Positions 30,341 through 39,834 of a stretch of 64,000 nt of DNA are shown in pieces. Under the pieces are notes generated by a model. It saw nothing but the letters and a program-made list of their open reading frames with translations, was not told the origin of the DNA and ran no database searches. The position numbers and the translations under genes were made by a program. The stretch is from Mycobacterium sp. URHB0044 (GTDB lineage Bacteria > Actinomycetota > Actinomycetes > Mycobacteriales > Mycobacteriaceae). Location of the stretch: positions 310,001 to 374,000 of the forward strand of contig NZ_JIAW01000003.1 in assembly GCF_000620625.1 (NCBI RefSeq). The letters are read 5' to 3'. Position 1 is the stretch's first letter. Every line of letters starts with the position of its first letter.

Positions 30341-30787
30341 ATGGCCGTCTTCCTCGCCCTCGTTCTGGGCAGCCTCGCCGCGCGCACCGTGGGATGGCTC
30401 GGCGTCGAGTACGTCGACTCCTGGCCGGCGGCCATTGCCGTCGGCATGGCGCTGATGTTCACGATGACCGGGGCGGCCCACTTCGCGCCCGGGATGCGCC
30501 GCGACATGATCGCGATCGTGCCGCCGCGGCTCCCGGCGCCGGGTCTGCTGGTCACCGTGACGGGCGTGCTCGAACTGCTCGGTGCTTTGGGCCTGCTCTA
30601 CCCGCCCACCCGCGTCGCCGCCGCGGTCTGCCTCTTCGTGCTGATGCTGGTGATGTTCCCTGCCAACGTCTACGCGGCGCGGATGCCCAACCCGCCGAAG
30701 TCGATGACGTCGCGGCTAGACGTTCGGACCGCCGAAGAGGTCGCCTACCTCGCCGCTGCCGTAGTTGTCGGGGTCGGCGGTGGCTAG
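30341..30787 (+). CDS. DoxX-family membrane protein
   Basis: 148 residues with four hydrophobic helices: FLALVLGSLAARTVGWLGV, AAIAVGMALMFTMTGAAHF, GLLVTVTGVLELLGALGLLY, VCLFVLMLVMFPANVYAA. DoxX proteins are small quinone-related or redox-linked membrane proteins; in M. tuberculosis a DoxX protein forms a complex with superoxide dismutase and a thiosulfate sulfurtransferase, but those partners are not here. The strong site TAAGGAG precedes ATG 30341. The last 72 bases run into the convergent ptrB gene. Confidence 0.85.
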   Translation: MAVFLALVLGSLAARTVGWLGVEYVDSWPAAIAVGMALMFTMTGAAHFAPGMRRDMIAIVPPRLPAPGLLVTVTGVLELLGALGLLYPPTRVAAAVCLFVLMLVMFPANVYAARMPNPPKSMTSRLDVRTAEEVAYLAAAVVVGVGGG

Positions 30788-32857
30788 CACCCACGCGTAC
30801 TGGAACGCAGCTTCCTTCCAGCGTTCGTAGCGTCCGCTGATCCCGCCGTGCCCGGCACTCATCTCGGTCTTCAGCAACACCGGGTTGTCGGCGTTCGCAT
30901 ACCGCAGGGCCGCAACCCATTTCGCGGGCTCGACGTAGTACACCCTGGTGTCGTTGAGCGACGTCATCGCCAGAATGGCCGGGTACTTCTTGTCCTCGAC
31001 GTTCTCGTAGGGCGAATAGGATTTCATGTAGTGGTAGACGTCCGCGTCGGCCAACGGGTTTCCCCATTCCTCCCACTCGGTGACCGTGAGCGGGAGCGAC
31101 GGATCGAGGATCGTGGTGAGTGCGTCGACGAACGGCACCTGGGCCAGGATGCCCGCGAACAGGTCGGGCGCCATGTTGGCCACCGCGCCCATCAGCAGGC
31201 CGCCTGCGCTGCCGCCGAGCGCCACCAGGTTCTGCGGCCTCGTCACGTCGGTACCCACCAAATGCGCTGCGACGGCGATGAAGTCGGTGAAGGTGTTCTT
31301 CTTCTCCAACATCTTGCCGTGCTCGTACCACGGCCTGCCCAGTTCGCCGCCGCCGCGCACGTGCGCGACGACGAACGCCATGCCGCGGTCGAGCAGCGAC
31401 AGCCGGGCGATCGAGAAGCGTGGGTCCTCACACGACTCGTAGGCGCCGTAGCCGTAGATCAGCGTCGGCGCGGGGAACTGCAGACCGGCACGGTGGATGA
31501 TCGACACCGGGATGCGGGCGCCGTCGGGGGCCACTGCCCAGTCGCGCCGCTCGACGTATTCCTCTGGGCGGTAGTCGCCGAGCACCGGCTGCTCGCGCAG
31601 CAGTGTCCGCTCACCGGTGGCGAGGTCGATGTCGTAGACGCGCACCGGCACCACGAACGACGTGGTGGCCACCCGCAGCCGTGGCGCCGACCAGTTCGGG
31701 TTGGCCGACAAGCCCGACGACGTCAGCTCGGTGTCGAAGGTGATCTCCTCAGGTTGACCGTATTGGCCGTCGGAGTGGATGGGCCACAACTGGATTCGGG
31801 GCAATGCCTCGCTGCGGTAGCTCACGACGAGGTGGCCGTCGAAGGCGTCGACGGCGTCGAGGCGGACGTCGGCGCGATGCTCGATCAGGGTGCGGAACGC
31901 CGTCGGGTCGCTGACCGGCGCCTCGACCAGGGTGAAGTTCTCGGCGCCGTCGTTGTGCAGGATCAGGAAGCGGTCCTCGCCACCGACCACCGCGTGTTCG
32001 ACGGAGTATTCGACGAGTTCGCGCCGCGGCAGGATGGAGGTGAAGGTGGCGTCGGGATCTTCCGCGTCGGCGTAGAACATCTCCGAGGTCACCGCGCTGC
32101 CCGCCGCGATGAACACGTACTTGTCGCTTCGGGCGCGACCGACGGCCAGCCAGAACCGCTCATCGGGTTCGTGGTGGACCTTCTCGTCGGGCAGCTCGGA
32201 ACCGAGCCGGTGCCGCCACACCGTGTCCGGCCGCCACGCATCGTCGACCGTGACGTAGTAGACGCTGCGGTTGTCGGCCGCCCAGGTGGCGCCCGCGCCG
32301 ATGCCGACGATCGTGTCGTCGTACAGCTCGCCCGACGTTAGATCCTTGAACTTCAACGTGTATCGCTCGTCGCCGACGACGTCGACCGAGAACGCCAGCG
32401 TCTTGCCGTCGACGCTGACGGTGGCCGCGCCGAGCGAGAAGAACTCGTGCCCCTCGGCCTCGACGTTCTCGTCCAACAGCACCTGCTCGCCGGGGATCTC
32501 GGTGTGCTCGTCGAGTTCGGGCGGCGTCCAGTCATCGGGATCGCCGACAGGACAACGGCATTGCACGCCGTACTGCTTACCCTCGAAGCTGCGGCCGTAG
32601 TACCACCAGTCGCCGCGGCGCGTCGGCACCGACAGGTCGGTCTCCTTGGTGCGGGCCTTGATCTCGTCGAAGATCTTCTGCCGCAGCGGCGCCAGGTGGG
32701 CCGTCTGCTGGTCGGTGTAGGCGTTCTCCGCCTCGAGGTAGGCGATGACGTCGGGGTTCGACTTGTCGCGCAGCCACTCGTAGGGGTCGACGAACACGTC
32801 GCCGTGATGCTCGCGGCGGTGCTCGCCCCGTTTCGCGATCGGCGGGTTGACCGTCAT
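30716..32857 (-). CDS. ptrB: PtrB, oligopeptidase B (prolyl oligopeptidase family S9)
   Basis: 713 residues in one uninterrupted frame, starting at ATG 32857 which overlaps the purC stop (ATGA). Residues 1-~420 form the beta-propeller lid and the rest the hydrolase. The catalytic serine lies in [12 protein letters not shown], the aspartate in [15 protein letters not shown], and the histidine in [15 protein letters not shown]. It cleaves short peptides after basic residues. In M. tuberculosis the orthologue is split into ptrBa and ptrBb (Rv0781/Rv0782); here it is whole. The frame stays open upstream across purC, but the N-terminal [20 protein letters not shown] is the proper family start. Confidence 0.96.
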   Translation of the reverse strand: MTVNPPIAKRGEHRREHHGDVFVDPYEWLRDKSNPDVIAYLEAENAYTDQQTAHLAPLRQKIFDEIKARTKETDLSVPTRRGDWWYYGRSFEGKQYGVQCRCPVGDPDDWTPPELDEHTEIPGEQVLLDENVEAEGHEFFSLGAATVSVDGKTLAFSVDVVGDERYTLKFKDLTSGELYDDTIVGIGAGATWAADNRSVYYVTVDDAWRPDTVWRHRLGSELPDEKVHHEPDERFWLAVGRARSDKYVFIAAGSAVTSEMFYADAEDPDATFTSILPRRELVEYSVEHAVVGGEDRFLILHNDGAENFTLVEAPVSDPTAFRTLIEHRADVRLDAVDAFDGHLVVSYRSEALPRIQLWPIHSDGQYGQPEEITFDTELTSSGLSANPNWSAPRLRVATTSFVVPVRVYDIDLATGERTLLREQPVLGDYRPEEYVERRDWAVAPDGARIPVSIIHRAGLQFPAPTLIYGYGAYESCEDPRFSIARLSLLDRGMAFVVAHVRGGGELGRPWYEHGKMLEKKNTFTDFIAVAAHLVGTDVTRPQNLVALGGSAGGLLMGAVANMAPDLFAGILAQVPFVDALTTILDPSLPLTVTEWEEWGNPLADADVYHYMKSYSPYENVEDKKYPAILAMTSLNDTRVYYVEPAKWVAALRYANADNPVLLKTEMSAGHGGISGRYERWKEAAFQYAWVLATADPDNYGSGEVGDLFGGPNV

Positions 32858-33744
32858 GCGACTCCTATCCAGTCGTCGAACCTGAGGCCCGAAATACGTT
32901 CGTACGCTTCGATGTAACGCGCGCGGGTTGCTGCGGCAACGTCGGGTGGCAGCGGCGGGGGCAGTTCGTCGCCGCCGCGATCCCAGCCCGACTCCGGGCC
33001 CGTCAGCCAGTTGCGCACGAACTGCTTGTCGAAGCTGGGCTGCACGACACCCTCCTGGTAGCCGTCGGCGGGCCAGTAGCGCGACGAGTCGGGGGTGAAG
33101 ACCTCGTCGGCCAGCACCAGCGTGCCGCGCTCGTCGACGCCGAACTCGAACTTGGTGTCCGCGATGATGATTCCCTTGGTCAGGGCGTGCTCGGCGGCCT
33201 GCTGGTAGATCCGCAACGTGGCGTCGCGCACCTCGGCAGCGCGCTGCGCGCCCACCAGCTCGACGACGTCGTCGAAGCTGATGTTCTCGTCGTGTTGTCC
33301 GAGATCGGCTTTCGTCGCCGGGGTGAAGAGCGGCTCGGCGAACTTGCTGGCCTCGGTGAGCCCCGGCGGCAGCTCGATGCCGCATACCCGTCCGGTGTTG
33401 CGGTAGTCGATGATCCCTGAGCCGGTGAGATAGCCGCGGGCCACTGCCTCGACGGGCACCATGTCGAGTTGGCGCACCACCAGCGCACGGCCCAACACCT
33501 CGGCGGGGATGCGCTCGTCGTCGGGCGGGCCTGCGAGGTGGTTCGGTGCATCGATGAAGTCGAAGAAGAACACGCTCATCGCGGTCAGGATGCGGCCCTT
33601 GTCGGGGATCTGCGTGTCCAGCACGTAGTCGAACGCCGAGATGCGGTCGGAGGCCACGAACAGCAGGTGGTCGTCGTCGATCCGATAGAGCTCGCGAACC
33701 TTGCCGCTGGCCAAATGCACGTAGTCGGTCAGAGGTGGGCGCAT
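32854..33744 (-). CDS. purC: PurC, SAICAR synthase
   Basis: 296 residues. Ligates aspartate to CAIR with ATP. Both family signatures are visible: [10 protein letters not shown] and [10 protein letters not shown]; the N-terminal [20 protein letters not shown] holds the glycine/basic ATP-binding strand. Followed by ptrB with a 4-base overlap, so purC and ptrB share a transcript. Only 30 bases separate its start from the divergent membrane-protein gene. Confidence 0.98.
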   Translation of the reverse strand: MRPPLTDYVHLASGKVRELYRIDDDHLLFVASDRISAFDYVLDTQIPDKGRILTAMSVFFFDFIDAPNHLAGPPDDERIPAEVLGRALVVRQLDMVPVEAVARGYLTGSGIIDYRNTGRVCGIELPPGLTEASKFAEPLFTPATKADLGQHDENISFDDVVELVGAQRAAEVRDATLRIYQQAAEHALTKGIIIADTKFEFGVDERGTLVLADEVFTPDSSRYWPADGYQEGVVQPSFDKQFVRNWLTGPESGWDRGGDELPPPLPPDVAAATRARYIEAYERISGLRFDDWIGVA

Positions 33745-33774
33745 CGGGCAAGACTATCTGCTGAGATCTTCGAC

Positions 33775-34392
33775 ATGACGTCCCGTTATCTGCCGTACGC
33801 CACCACGCCTGCCCGGCTGCTCGCGCAGTTGGTCAGCGACATCGTCGTCATCGCGTGGACCGCCGTCTGGGTGTCCGTCGGCCTGGCGGTGCACTCCGCG
33901 GTGTCGACGATCGCCGCCGTCGGCCGACAGGTGCAGGAAGGCGCCAACGGCGTCTCCGGCAATCTGAACTCGGCGGGCGACAGCGCCGACGACGTGCCCC
34001 TGATCGGCGACGCGCTGAGCAAGCCGCTGCGCGCGGCAAGCGAGGCGGCGCTCGACATCGCCGGCGCGGGCCATAGCCTCGACACGACGGCGACCTGGCT
34101 GGCGTGGGTGTTGGCGCTTGCGGTGGCCTCGCCGCCGATCCTTGCGGTCGCGATGCCGTGGCTGTTTCTGCGGGTGCGGTTCTTCCGGCGGAAGTGGACG
34201 GCGATCGCGCTGGCCGCCACCCCGGCCGGTGAGCAGTTGCTGGCGCTGCGCGCGCTGGCCAACCGTCCGCTGGCCAAGCTCGCGGCGGTCAGCATCGACC
34301 CCGTGAACGCCTGGCGCCGCGACGACGCCATCGCCGTCCGGGGCCTGGCCAACCTGGAGCTGCGCGCGGCAGGAGTCACCCGCCGCCGCTAG
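33775..34392 (+). CDS. Membrane protein of unknown function (Rv0779c-type)
   Basis: 205 residues, two hydrophobic segments: LLAQLVSDIVVIAWTAVWVS near the N-terminus and TWLAWVLALAVASPPILAVA in the middle. Between them lies a ~60-residue loop (TIAAVGRQVQEGANGVSGNL through KPLRAASEAALDIAGAGHSL) with amphipathic helical character, likely outside the membrane. The C-terminal ~75 residues are basic and cytoplasmic. The length and position match Rv0779c. No function can be assigned. A hairpin repeat begins three bases after the stop. Confidence 0.8.
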   Translation: MTSRYLPYATTPARLLAQLVSDIVVIAWTAVWVSVGLAVHSAVSTIAAVGRQVQEGANGVSGNLNSAGDSADDVPLIGDALSKPLRAASEAALDIAGAGHSLDTTATWLAWVLALAVASPPILAVAMPWLFLRVRFFRRKWTAIALAATPAGEQLLALRALANRPLAKLAAVSIDPVNAWRRDDAIAVRGLANLELRAAGVTRRR

Positions 34393-34394
34393 CC

Positions 34395-34446
34395 GATTTG
34401 TGGAGTCTCACCGGCGCCCACCGCCGCTTAAACTCCACAAACCGCG
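34395..34446. repeat. 52-bp hairpin repeat, left copy (DR-L)
   Basis: Begins GATTTGTGGAGT and ends ACTCCACAAACCGCG; TTTGTGGAGT (34397-34406) and ACTCCACAAA (34432-34441) are perfect inverted arms around a 25-base loop. A second copy of the same length and orientation lies at 35333-35384, and the two agree at 43 of 52 positions. Together they bracket the nuclease-like gene. The left copy follows directly on the stop of the membrane-protein gene, so it may also serve as terminator. Confidence 0.85.
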
Positions 34447-34487
34447 GAGAATGGAACCCGTGCGACCCCGCACGCGTCAATTCACAG

Positions 34488-35348
34488 GTGCTCGACGGTT
34501 ACCTTCGCGACCAAGACGGCGTCATCACGCTTGCTCAGGCCAAAGATGCGGGCCTCAGTCAGGACGCGGTCAATCGATTAATCCGTTCCGGCCGCTGGCG
34601 TCGATGTACTCCGGGTGTGTTCTTCGCCGAAGACCACCAGTACACCGACGCTGCGAGGTATCGCATCGCAGTGTGGAGTTACGGCGCCGATGCCGCAGCC
34701 AGCGGGCTGGCCGCCGCGTGGTGGCACGGTGTGCTCCGACTACCGCCGGACATAGTCGAAGTCACGGTTCCCCGCGATCGGCGACTCGCGCATCGCCCAG
34801 GTACCCGCTTGCGCAGGCGTGATCTCAAGGCCGCTGATGTCGTTGAGCGCCGAGGCCTCCGGGTCACATCGCTCGAGCTCACGGTGATCGAGGCGGCCAG
34901 CCGCCGCGGCGGTGGCGCCAAGATTCTGGACTCGGCACTGCAGCGCCACACTGATTTATCTCCGCTGTGGCGGGCACATTTGCGCAACAAGGGCCGGCAT
35001 GGTTCACCTCGAGCGCGACGGCTACTCCAGGCTGCCGGCGACGGTAGCCGTTCAGAAGCGGAGCGAATCCTCATACGACTGCTCAAGCAGGCAGGGATCA
35101 CCGGTTGGGTGGCGAACCTCCCCGTCGGGGGCTATGCCGTCGACGTCGGCTTCGCGGCAAGCAAGGTCGCTTGTGAGGTCGATGGGTTCGCGTTCCACTC
35201 CAGCCCGGAGGACTTTCGGAACGACCGCATCCGGCAAAACCGATTGATGCTGCTGGGATGGCAAGTGCTGCGGTTCACCTGGCTCGACCTGACTGAACAA
35301 CCTGAACGGGTCATCGCCGAGGTCCGCCGCGCGACTTGTGGCGTCTGA
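34488..35348 (+). CDS. AbiEi-like N-terminal domain / DUF559 (Vsr-like nuclease fold) protein
   Basis: 286 residues from GTG 34488, chosen because VLDGYLRDQDGVITLAQAKD is the usual start of these proteins. Residues 1-45 resemble the AbiEi antitoxin-type winged helix (DGVITLAQAKDAGLSQDAVN, then RRCTPGVFF). The C-terminal domain (about 187-280) is DUF559, a PD-(D/E)xK-like fold: Glu190, Asp219 in YAVDVGF and Glu230/Asp232 in KVACEVDGFAFH. Such two-part proteins are common in actinobacteria in many divergent copies; activity is unproved. No AbiEii-type nucleotidyltransferase partner is next to it. Both ends are marked by 52-bp hairpin repeats, and its stop codon lies inside the right one. Confidence 0.85.
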   Translation: MLDGYLRDQDGVITLAQAKDAGLSQDAVNRLIRSGRWRRCTPGVFFAEDHQYTDAARYRIAVWSYGADAAASGLAAAWWHGVLRLPPDIVEVTVPRDRRLAHRPGTRLRRRDLKAADVVERRGLRVTSLELTVIEAASRRGGGAKILDSALQRHTDLSPLWRAHLRNKGRHGSPRARRLLQAAGDGSRSEAERILIRLLKQAGITGWVANLPVGGYAVDVGFAASKVACEVDGFAFHSSPEDFRNDRIRQNRLMLLGWQVLRFTWLDLTEQPERVIAEVRRATCGV

Positions 35349-35384
35349 CCGGTGCTCACCGCCGGTGACACTCCACAAATCGCG
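35333..35384. repeat. 52-bp hairpin repeat, right copy (DR-R)
   Basis: Begins GACTTGTGGCGT and ends ACTCCACAAATCGCG, directly repeated relative to the left copy. Outer arms TTGTGG and CCACAA pair, with an inner ACCGG/CCGGT pair. It holds the TGA stop (35346-35348) of the nuclease-like gene and ends 5 bases before the convergent cyp126 stop, so it is well placed to act as a two-way terminator as well. Confidence 0.85.
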
Positions 35385-35389
35385 AGTAT

Positions 35390-36625
35390 TTAGGGGGTGA
35401 GGGCGACGACGAGGTGGCGGATGCCCGTGTGCCGGTTGCTGCGGGTCCACTCAACCGGCTTCACCAGTCGCGCGGAGGAGAACCGCCCAAGCAGCTCCTC
35501 GAACAGCACCCGCAACTCCAGGCGCGCGAGGTTGGCGCCAAGGCAGTAGTGCACACCCTGTCCGAAACCCAAGTGCGAGTTGGGCTTACGAGCGATGTCG
35601 AACGAGTCGGCATCTGCGAAGACCAACGAGTCGCGGTTGGCCGAGCCCTCCCAGATCTGCACCTTCTGCCCGGCCGCGACCTCACATCCACCGAGCACCA
35701 CGTCGCGGGTCGCTGTCCGTCGCTTCGACGGCGACGGCGTGGTCCACCGCACCATCTCCTCGATCGCCACCGGCAACCCAGAAGGATCGTCGCGCAGCGC
35801 CCGCATCTGGTCCGGATGGTCCAGCAGCGCCAACAGCCCACCGGCGACGGCGTTGCGCGTCGTCTCCGCGCCCGCGCTGAACAACAGCGAAAAGAACAGG
35901 TACAACTCCAGATCCGACATCGTCGGCTCGGAGTCGTCCATGGCGTTCGCGACGACCGACAGCATGTCGTCGGTCGGGTGCGCGCGCTTGGACGCGATCA
36001 GCTCCTGGCCGTAGGCGTACATCCGCGAGCCGGCCTCCTCCGGAGACATCTGCCCAACCGGCGCGGTGCGCGAACCGCCGAAGTCGAACTGCGGCTCGAT
36101 GGCTTCGAAGAGCCAATGCCGTTCCGACTCAGGCACTCCCAGCAGGATGCAGATCATCTGCATGGGCAGCTCGGCGGCGACGTCGACCAGGAAGTCGAAC
36201 GGCACACCGGGCTGCACGGAATCGAGCAGCGTCCGCGCCCTCGACCGCAGATCGTCCTCGACGAGCCGGATCATCCGAGGCGTCAGGCCCGAGCTGACCA
36301 ACCTGCGGATCGCCGAGTGCCGCGGGTCGTCCATCATGTTGAGCACCTGGCCGGCGATCGACAGGTCCTGCAGCAGCGTGCCACCGAAGGGCCGAGAACC
36401 ACCGGTCACCGACGAGTAGGTCTCCGGATCACGCAGCACCGCAAGGGTTTCGGCGTAGGTCGCCACCGACCAGAAGCCCTCGCCGTCAGGGGTGTGCTCT
36501 GTCGGCTGGTGCCAGTAGACGGGCGCCTCGCGGCGATGCACCGCGAACAGCTCGTGCGGGAAACCCGACGCGAAGTTGTCCAGGTCGGTGAAGTCAACCC
36601 CCGCCAGAGCGCCCGCCAGCGTCAC
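35390..36625 (-). CDS. cyp126: Cytochrome P450 CYP126
   Basis: 411 residues. The heme signature is [17 protein letters not shown], the I-helix [13 protein letters not shown], and the ExxR helix EEMVRW. Order (between purB and an Rv0779c-like gene) and size agree with CYP126 of M. tuberculosis (Rv0778), whose physiological substrate is not known. The start overlaps the purB stop by four bases (ATGA), so this P450 is translated from the same transcript as a purine gene, an association that led others to suspect a purine-related or nucleotide-like ligand. Confidence 0.93.
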   Translation of the reverse strand: MTLAGALAGVDFTDLDNFASGFPHELFAVHRREAPVYWHQPTEHTPDGEGFWSVATYAETLAVLRDPETYSSVTGGSRPFGGTLLQDLSIAGQVLNMMDDPRHSAIRRLVSSGLTPRMIRLVEDDLRSRARTLLDSVQPGVPFDFLVDVAAELPMQMICILLGVPESERHWLFEAIEPQFDFGGSRTAPVGQMSPEEAGSRMYAYGQELIASKRAHPTDDMLSVVANAMDDSEPTMSDLELYLFFSLLFSAGAETTRNAVAGGLLALLDHPDQMRALRDDPSGLPVAIEEMVRWTTPSPSKRRTATRDVVLGGCEVAAGQKVQIWEGSANRDSLVFADADSFDIARKPNSHLGFGQGVHYCLGANLARLELRVLFEELLGRFSSARLVKPVEWTRSNRHTGIRHLVVALTP

Positions 36626-38040
36626 AAAATCGCGCCCGACGTGTACTTGGCCGCCTCCGGATACCGGCTCACGAGCTCGTCGACCGCGGCCGCCACGGCA
36701 TCCACCTGCTCGGCCGCCGCACCCGTGAACGCCTGCTTGTCGGCCAGCGCCGCGTCCAGTGCAGCAGCGTCGAGCGGCAGCCGCGGATCGGCGGCCAGCC
36801 GGTCCAGCAGGTCCGGCTCGGCGCCGTGCTCGCGCATCGCCAGCGCGACCGCGACGGCGTGCTCCTTGATCACCTCGTGGGCCGTCTCGCGGCCGACGCC
36901 CGCGCGCACCGCGGCGATGAGGATCCGGGTGGTGGCGAGGAACGGGAGATAGCGGTCCAGCTCGCGCTGGATCACCGCCGGGTAGGCACCAAACTCGTCC
37001 AGCACCGTCAGGAACGTCTCGATCTGACCGTCGACGGCGAAGAACGCGTCGGGCAGCGCCACCCGGCGCACCACCGAGCAGAACACGTCGCCCTCATTCC
37101 ATTGCGCGCCAGCGAGTTCCGCGGCCATCGAGCCGTAACCCCGCAGCACCACCTGCAGCCCGTTGACCCGTTCACACGAACGGGTGTTCATCTTGTGCGG
37201 CATCGCCGACGAGCCGACCTGGCCCGGCGCGAAGCCCTCGGTGACGAGCTCGTGGCCGGCCATCAGCCGGATGGTGTGCGCCAGCGACGACGGCCCCGCA
37301 CCGAGCTGCACCAGAGCGGACACCACGTCGTGGTCGAGCGACCGCGGGTACACCTGCCCCACACTGGTGAAAACGTTTGTGAAACCCAGGAATTCGGCGA
37401 CCCGACGCTCGAGGTCGGCCAGCCGGGACGCGTCGCCGTCGAAGAGGTCCAGCATGTCCTGCGACGTGCCCATCGGCCCCTTGATGCCACGCAACGGATA
37501 GCGGTCGATCAACGAGGCCAACCGCGCCAGCGCCACCAGCGTCTCCTCGGCGGCGGATGCGAACCGCTTGCCCAGCGTCGTCGCCTGCGCGGCCACGTTG
37601 TGCGACCGGCCTGCCATCACCACGTCGCGGTACAACACCGCCCGCTCGGCCAACCGCGCCACCACCGCGACGCCGTGGGAGTGGACGAGTTCCAGCGACC
37701 GCCGGATCTGCAGCTGCTCGACGTTCTCGGTGAGGTCGCGGCTCGTCATGCCCTTGTGCACGTGCTCGTGGCCTGCGAGGGCATTGAACTCCTCGATGCG
37801 GGCCTTGACGTCGTGGCGCAGCACCCGCTCGCGGGCGGCGATCGACGCCAGGTCGACGTCCTCGATCACCCGCTCGTAGTCGTCGACCACGCCGTCGGGC
37901 ACCGAGACGCCCAGCTCGGCCTGCGCGCGCAGCACCGCGAGCCACAGTCGACGCTCGCCGACGATCTTGGCCTCCGGCGACCAGATCGCCACCATCTCGT
38001 CGCTGGCATAACGGTTGGCCAGGACATTGGGAATCGTCAC
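36622..38040 (-). CDS. purB: PurB, adenylosuccinate lyase
   Basis: 472 residues from GTG 38040. It acts twice in purine synthesis: SAICAR to AICAR, and adenylosuccinate to AMP, releasing fumarate each time. The superfamily signature is [16 protein letters not shown], with the catalytic serine in the flexible loop; [18 protein letters not shown] carries the conserved His and TS. The frame is open far upstream of GTG 38040, but [20 protein letters not shown] is the standard N-terminus. Divergent from relZ with 42 bases between starts. Confidence 0.97.
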   Translation of the reverse strand: MTIPNVLANRYASDEMVAIWSPEAKIVGERRLWLAVLRAQAELGVSVPDGVVDDYERVIEDVDLASIAARERVLRHDVKARIEEFNALAGHEHVHKGMTSRDLTENVEQLQIRRSLELVHSHGVAVVARLAERAVLYRDVVMAGRSHNVAAQATTLGKRFASAAEETLVALARLASLIDRYPLRGIKGPMGTSQDMLDLFDGDASRLADLERRVAEFLGFTNVFTSVGQVYPRSLDHDVVSALVQLGAGPSSLAHTIRLMAGHELVTEGFAPGQVGSSAMPHKMNTRSCERVNGLQVVLRGYGSMAAELAGAQWNEGDVFCSVVRRVALPDAFFAVDGQIETFLTVLDEFGAYPAVIQRELDRYLPFLATTRILIAAVRAGVGRETAHEVIKEHAVAVALAMREHGAEPDLLDRLAADPRLPLDAAALDAALADKQAFTGAAAEQVDAVAAAVDELVSRYPEAAKYTSGAIL

Positions 38041-38082
38041 GAAGACACAGCTTACGAGGCGCCGTGCGGCAGGGTATGTCAC

Positions 38083-39834
38083 ATGTACTTCATCGGCCTC
38101 GATCTGGCGTGGGGCGAAAAGAAGCAGACCGGCATCGCCGTCGTCGAGCCCGACGGCAGGCTCGTCCACGTCGGCGCAGCGCACGACGACGCCGGTATCG
38201 AGGCGGCGATCAAGCCGTACGTGGCCGGCGACTGCCTGGTGGCGATCGATGCGCCGCTCATCGTGCCCAATCCCACGGGGCTGCGGCCGTGTGAGAAGGC
38301 GCTCAACGCCGACTTCCAGAAGTTCGAGGCGGGGGCGCGGCCGGCGTTCTCGGACAAGCCCGAGTTCAAGCATCCGCGTGGCGCGCGGCTGGCCACGGCG
38401 CTCGGTCTCGACATGGATCCGACGTCCGGTTCGAATCGGCGCGCGATCGAGGTCTACCCGCATCCGGCGACGATCGTGCTGTTCGGTCTCGCGAAGACGG
38501 TCAAGTACAAGAGGGGATCCTTCGCGGACCGTCAGCGCGAGCTGCTCCGACTGATGACGTTCATCGAGGACCTCGACACGGCGTCACCTCGGCTGCGCGC
38601 GAACCGCAACATCACCTGGGTGGAACTGCGCAAGCGGGTGCAGGCGGCGACGCGGCCGAGCCAACTCGACCTCGACGAGGACCCGGTCGACGCCGTCGTC
38701 TGCGCCTACGTCGCGCTCTACTCGTATCACCGGCCCGAGGACGTGACCATTTACGGCGACTTCGAAACCGGCTACATCCTCACCCCGACGCTCGCCCACG
38801 GGGTCAAGACGCCGCGCACCGAAACCGAGCCCAGCAGCCAATCCGCCGTCGCCGAGTACGCCGCCCGCCGCCCGGCCCTGGTGGCCTCCACCGACCACTA
38901 CCTCCAGTTGGTGACGGCGCTGCTGGACGACGCGGGCATCAACTACCTGAGCATCACCGCGCGCACCAAGAGCGTGGAGTCGTTCGCCGCCAAGGCCGTC
39001 CGCATCGTCGGCGACCGGCGGCTCTACAGCGACCCGCTGGTCGAGATCACCGACCAGGTTGGCCTGCGCGTCATCACCTATCTGCGCGAGGACGTCGACG
39101 CGGTGGCCACGCTGCTCGCCGACGAGATGCGGCTGCTCGACGATCGCGACATGGGTCTGGAAACCGCGCGCGAGGGCCGATGGGGGTACGCCAGCCGGCA
39201 CCTTCTGGTCGGGGTGGAGGGAGAGCAGCAGCCGGCGTCGATCCAGGTGCGCACCGTGTTGCAACACGCGTGGGCGGAGTTCGAGCACGACATCCGCTAC
39301 AAGGGTTCGATTCCCGCCGAGCACGCCCCCGATCTGGACCGCAGATTCACACTCGCCGCGGGGCTTCTGGAGCTCGCCGACCGCGAGTTCACCGGCATCC
39401 GTGAGCGGTTGCTCGTCACGATGACCGACGACGAGTCCATCGACGTCGAAGCGGAGACATCGGCCGATCCACGGATCGCGACCCCGGTGCTGGCGACCTA
39501 TCTGGGCAACCGGTACGCCGACGCCGGCTGGTCCCGCACCGATCACTACGGCTGGATTTCGGGGCTGCTGCTCGAGCTGGGCATCACGTCGCTCGACGAG
39601 CTGTCGACGGTGCTCGACGGCGTTGACGGCGACGCGATCAACCTGGCGATGGGCTACCGCTACCCGGCAGGCGCGGTGCGCCGCCTCGACGACGCACTGC
39701 TGGCCAGCTTCGGGCAGCGGTACGTCGATCTGCACGGCAATGCGCACCGAAAGGAGTTGCTGGAGAACAGGTTCGAACGATTGCGTGCGGGCCTGGCTAG
39801 TCCGGCGCCTCCGCCAGATGCGTCGGATCGCTGA
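38083..39834 (+). CDS. relZ: RelZ-type dual protein: DUF429/RNase HII-like domain fused to (p)ppGpp synthetase
   Basis: 583 residues. Residues 1-~240 are a DUF429 domain with an RNase H-like fold: Asp7 (FIGLDLAWG), Asp56 (VAIDAP), Glu123 (AIEVYPHP) and Asp203 (PVDAVVCAY) are the acidic positions. Residues ~265-440 are a RelA/SpoT synthetase: ITARTKSVESFAAK, DQVGLR (Asp324, Arg329), GYASRH (Tyr369, His373) and IQVRTVLQHAWAEFEHD (Gln388, His402). The hydrolase domain of long RSH proteins is absent. This architecture is known from M. smegmatis MS_RHII-RSD (RelZ), reported to cut RNA:DNA hybrids and make alarmone. The last ~140 residues are a helical extension. The last 38 bases overlap the convergent permease. 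Confidence 0.93.
   Translation: MYFIGLDLAWGEKKQTGIAVVEPDGRLVHVGAAHDDAGIEAAIKPYVAGDCLVAIDAPLIVPNPTGLRPCEKALNADFQKFEAGARPAFSDKPEFKHPRGARLATALGLDMDPTSGSNRRAIEVYPHPATIVLFGLAKTVKYKRGSFADRQRELLRLMTFIEDLDTASPRLRANRNITWVELRKRVQAATRPSQLDLDEDPVDAVVCAYVALYSYHRPEDVTIYGDFETGYILTPTLAHGVKTPRTETEPSSQSAVAEYAARRPALVASTDHYLQLVTALLDDAGINYLSITARTKSVESFAAKAVRIVGDRRLYSDPLVEITDQVGLRVITYLREDVDAVATLLADEMRLLDDRDMGLETAREGRWGYASRHLLVGVEGEQQPASIQVRTVLQHAWAEFEHDIRYKGSIPAEHAPDLDRRFTLAAGLLELADREFTGIRERLLVTMTDDESIDVEAETSADPRIATPVLATYLGNRYADAGWSRTDHYGWISGLLLELGITSLDELSTVLDGVDGDAINLAMGYRYPAGAVRRLDDALLASFGQRYVDLHGNAHRKELLENRFERLRAGLASPAPPPDASDR

Noticed and set aside
34488..35348. Calling a type IV toxin-antitoxin system
   Set aside because: Only the AbiEi-like domain is present; neither neighbour resembles an AbiEii nucleotidyltransferase.
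34395..35384. CRISPR or classical insertion sequence interpretation of the paired 52-bp repeats
   Set aside because: Only two copies, in direct orientation, no spacers, no transposase, and no obvious target duplication; kept as a gene cassette with hairpins.
36826..38082. The relZ frame stays open far upstream, allowing a 1002-residue protein
   Set aside because: The extra part is antisense to purB and has low-complexity shadow composition; ATG 38083 starts directly at the DUF429 strand.
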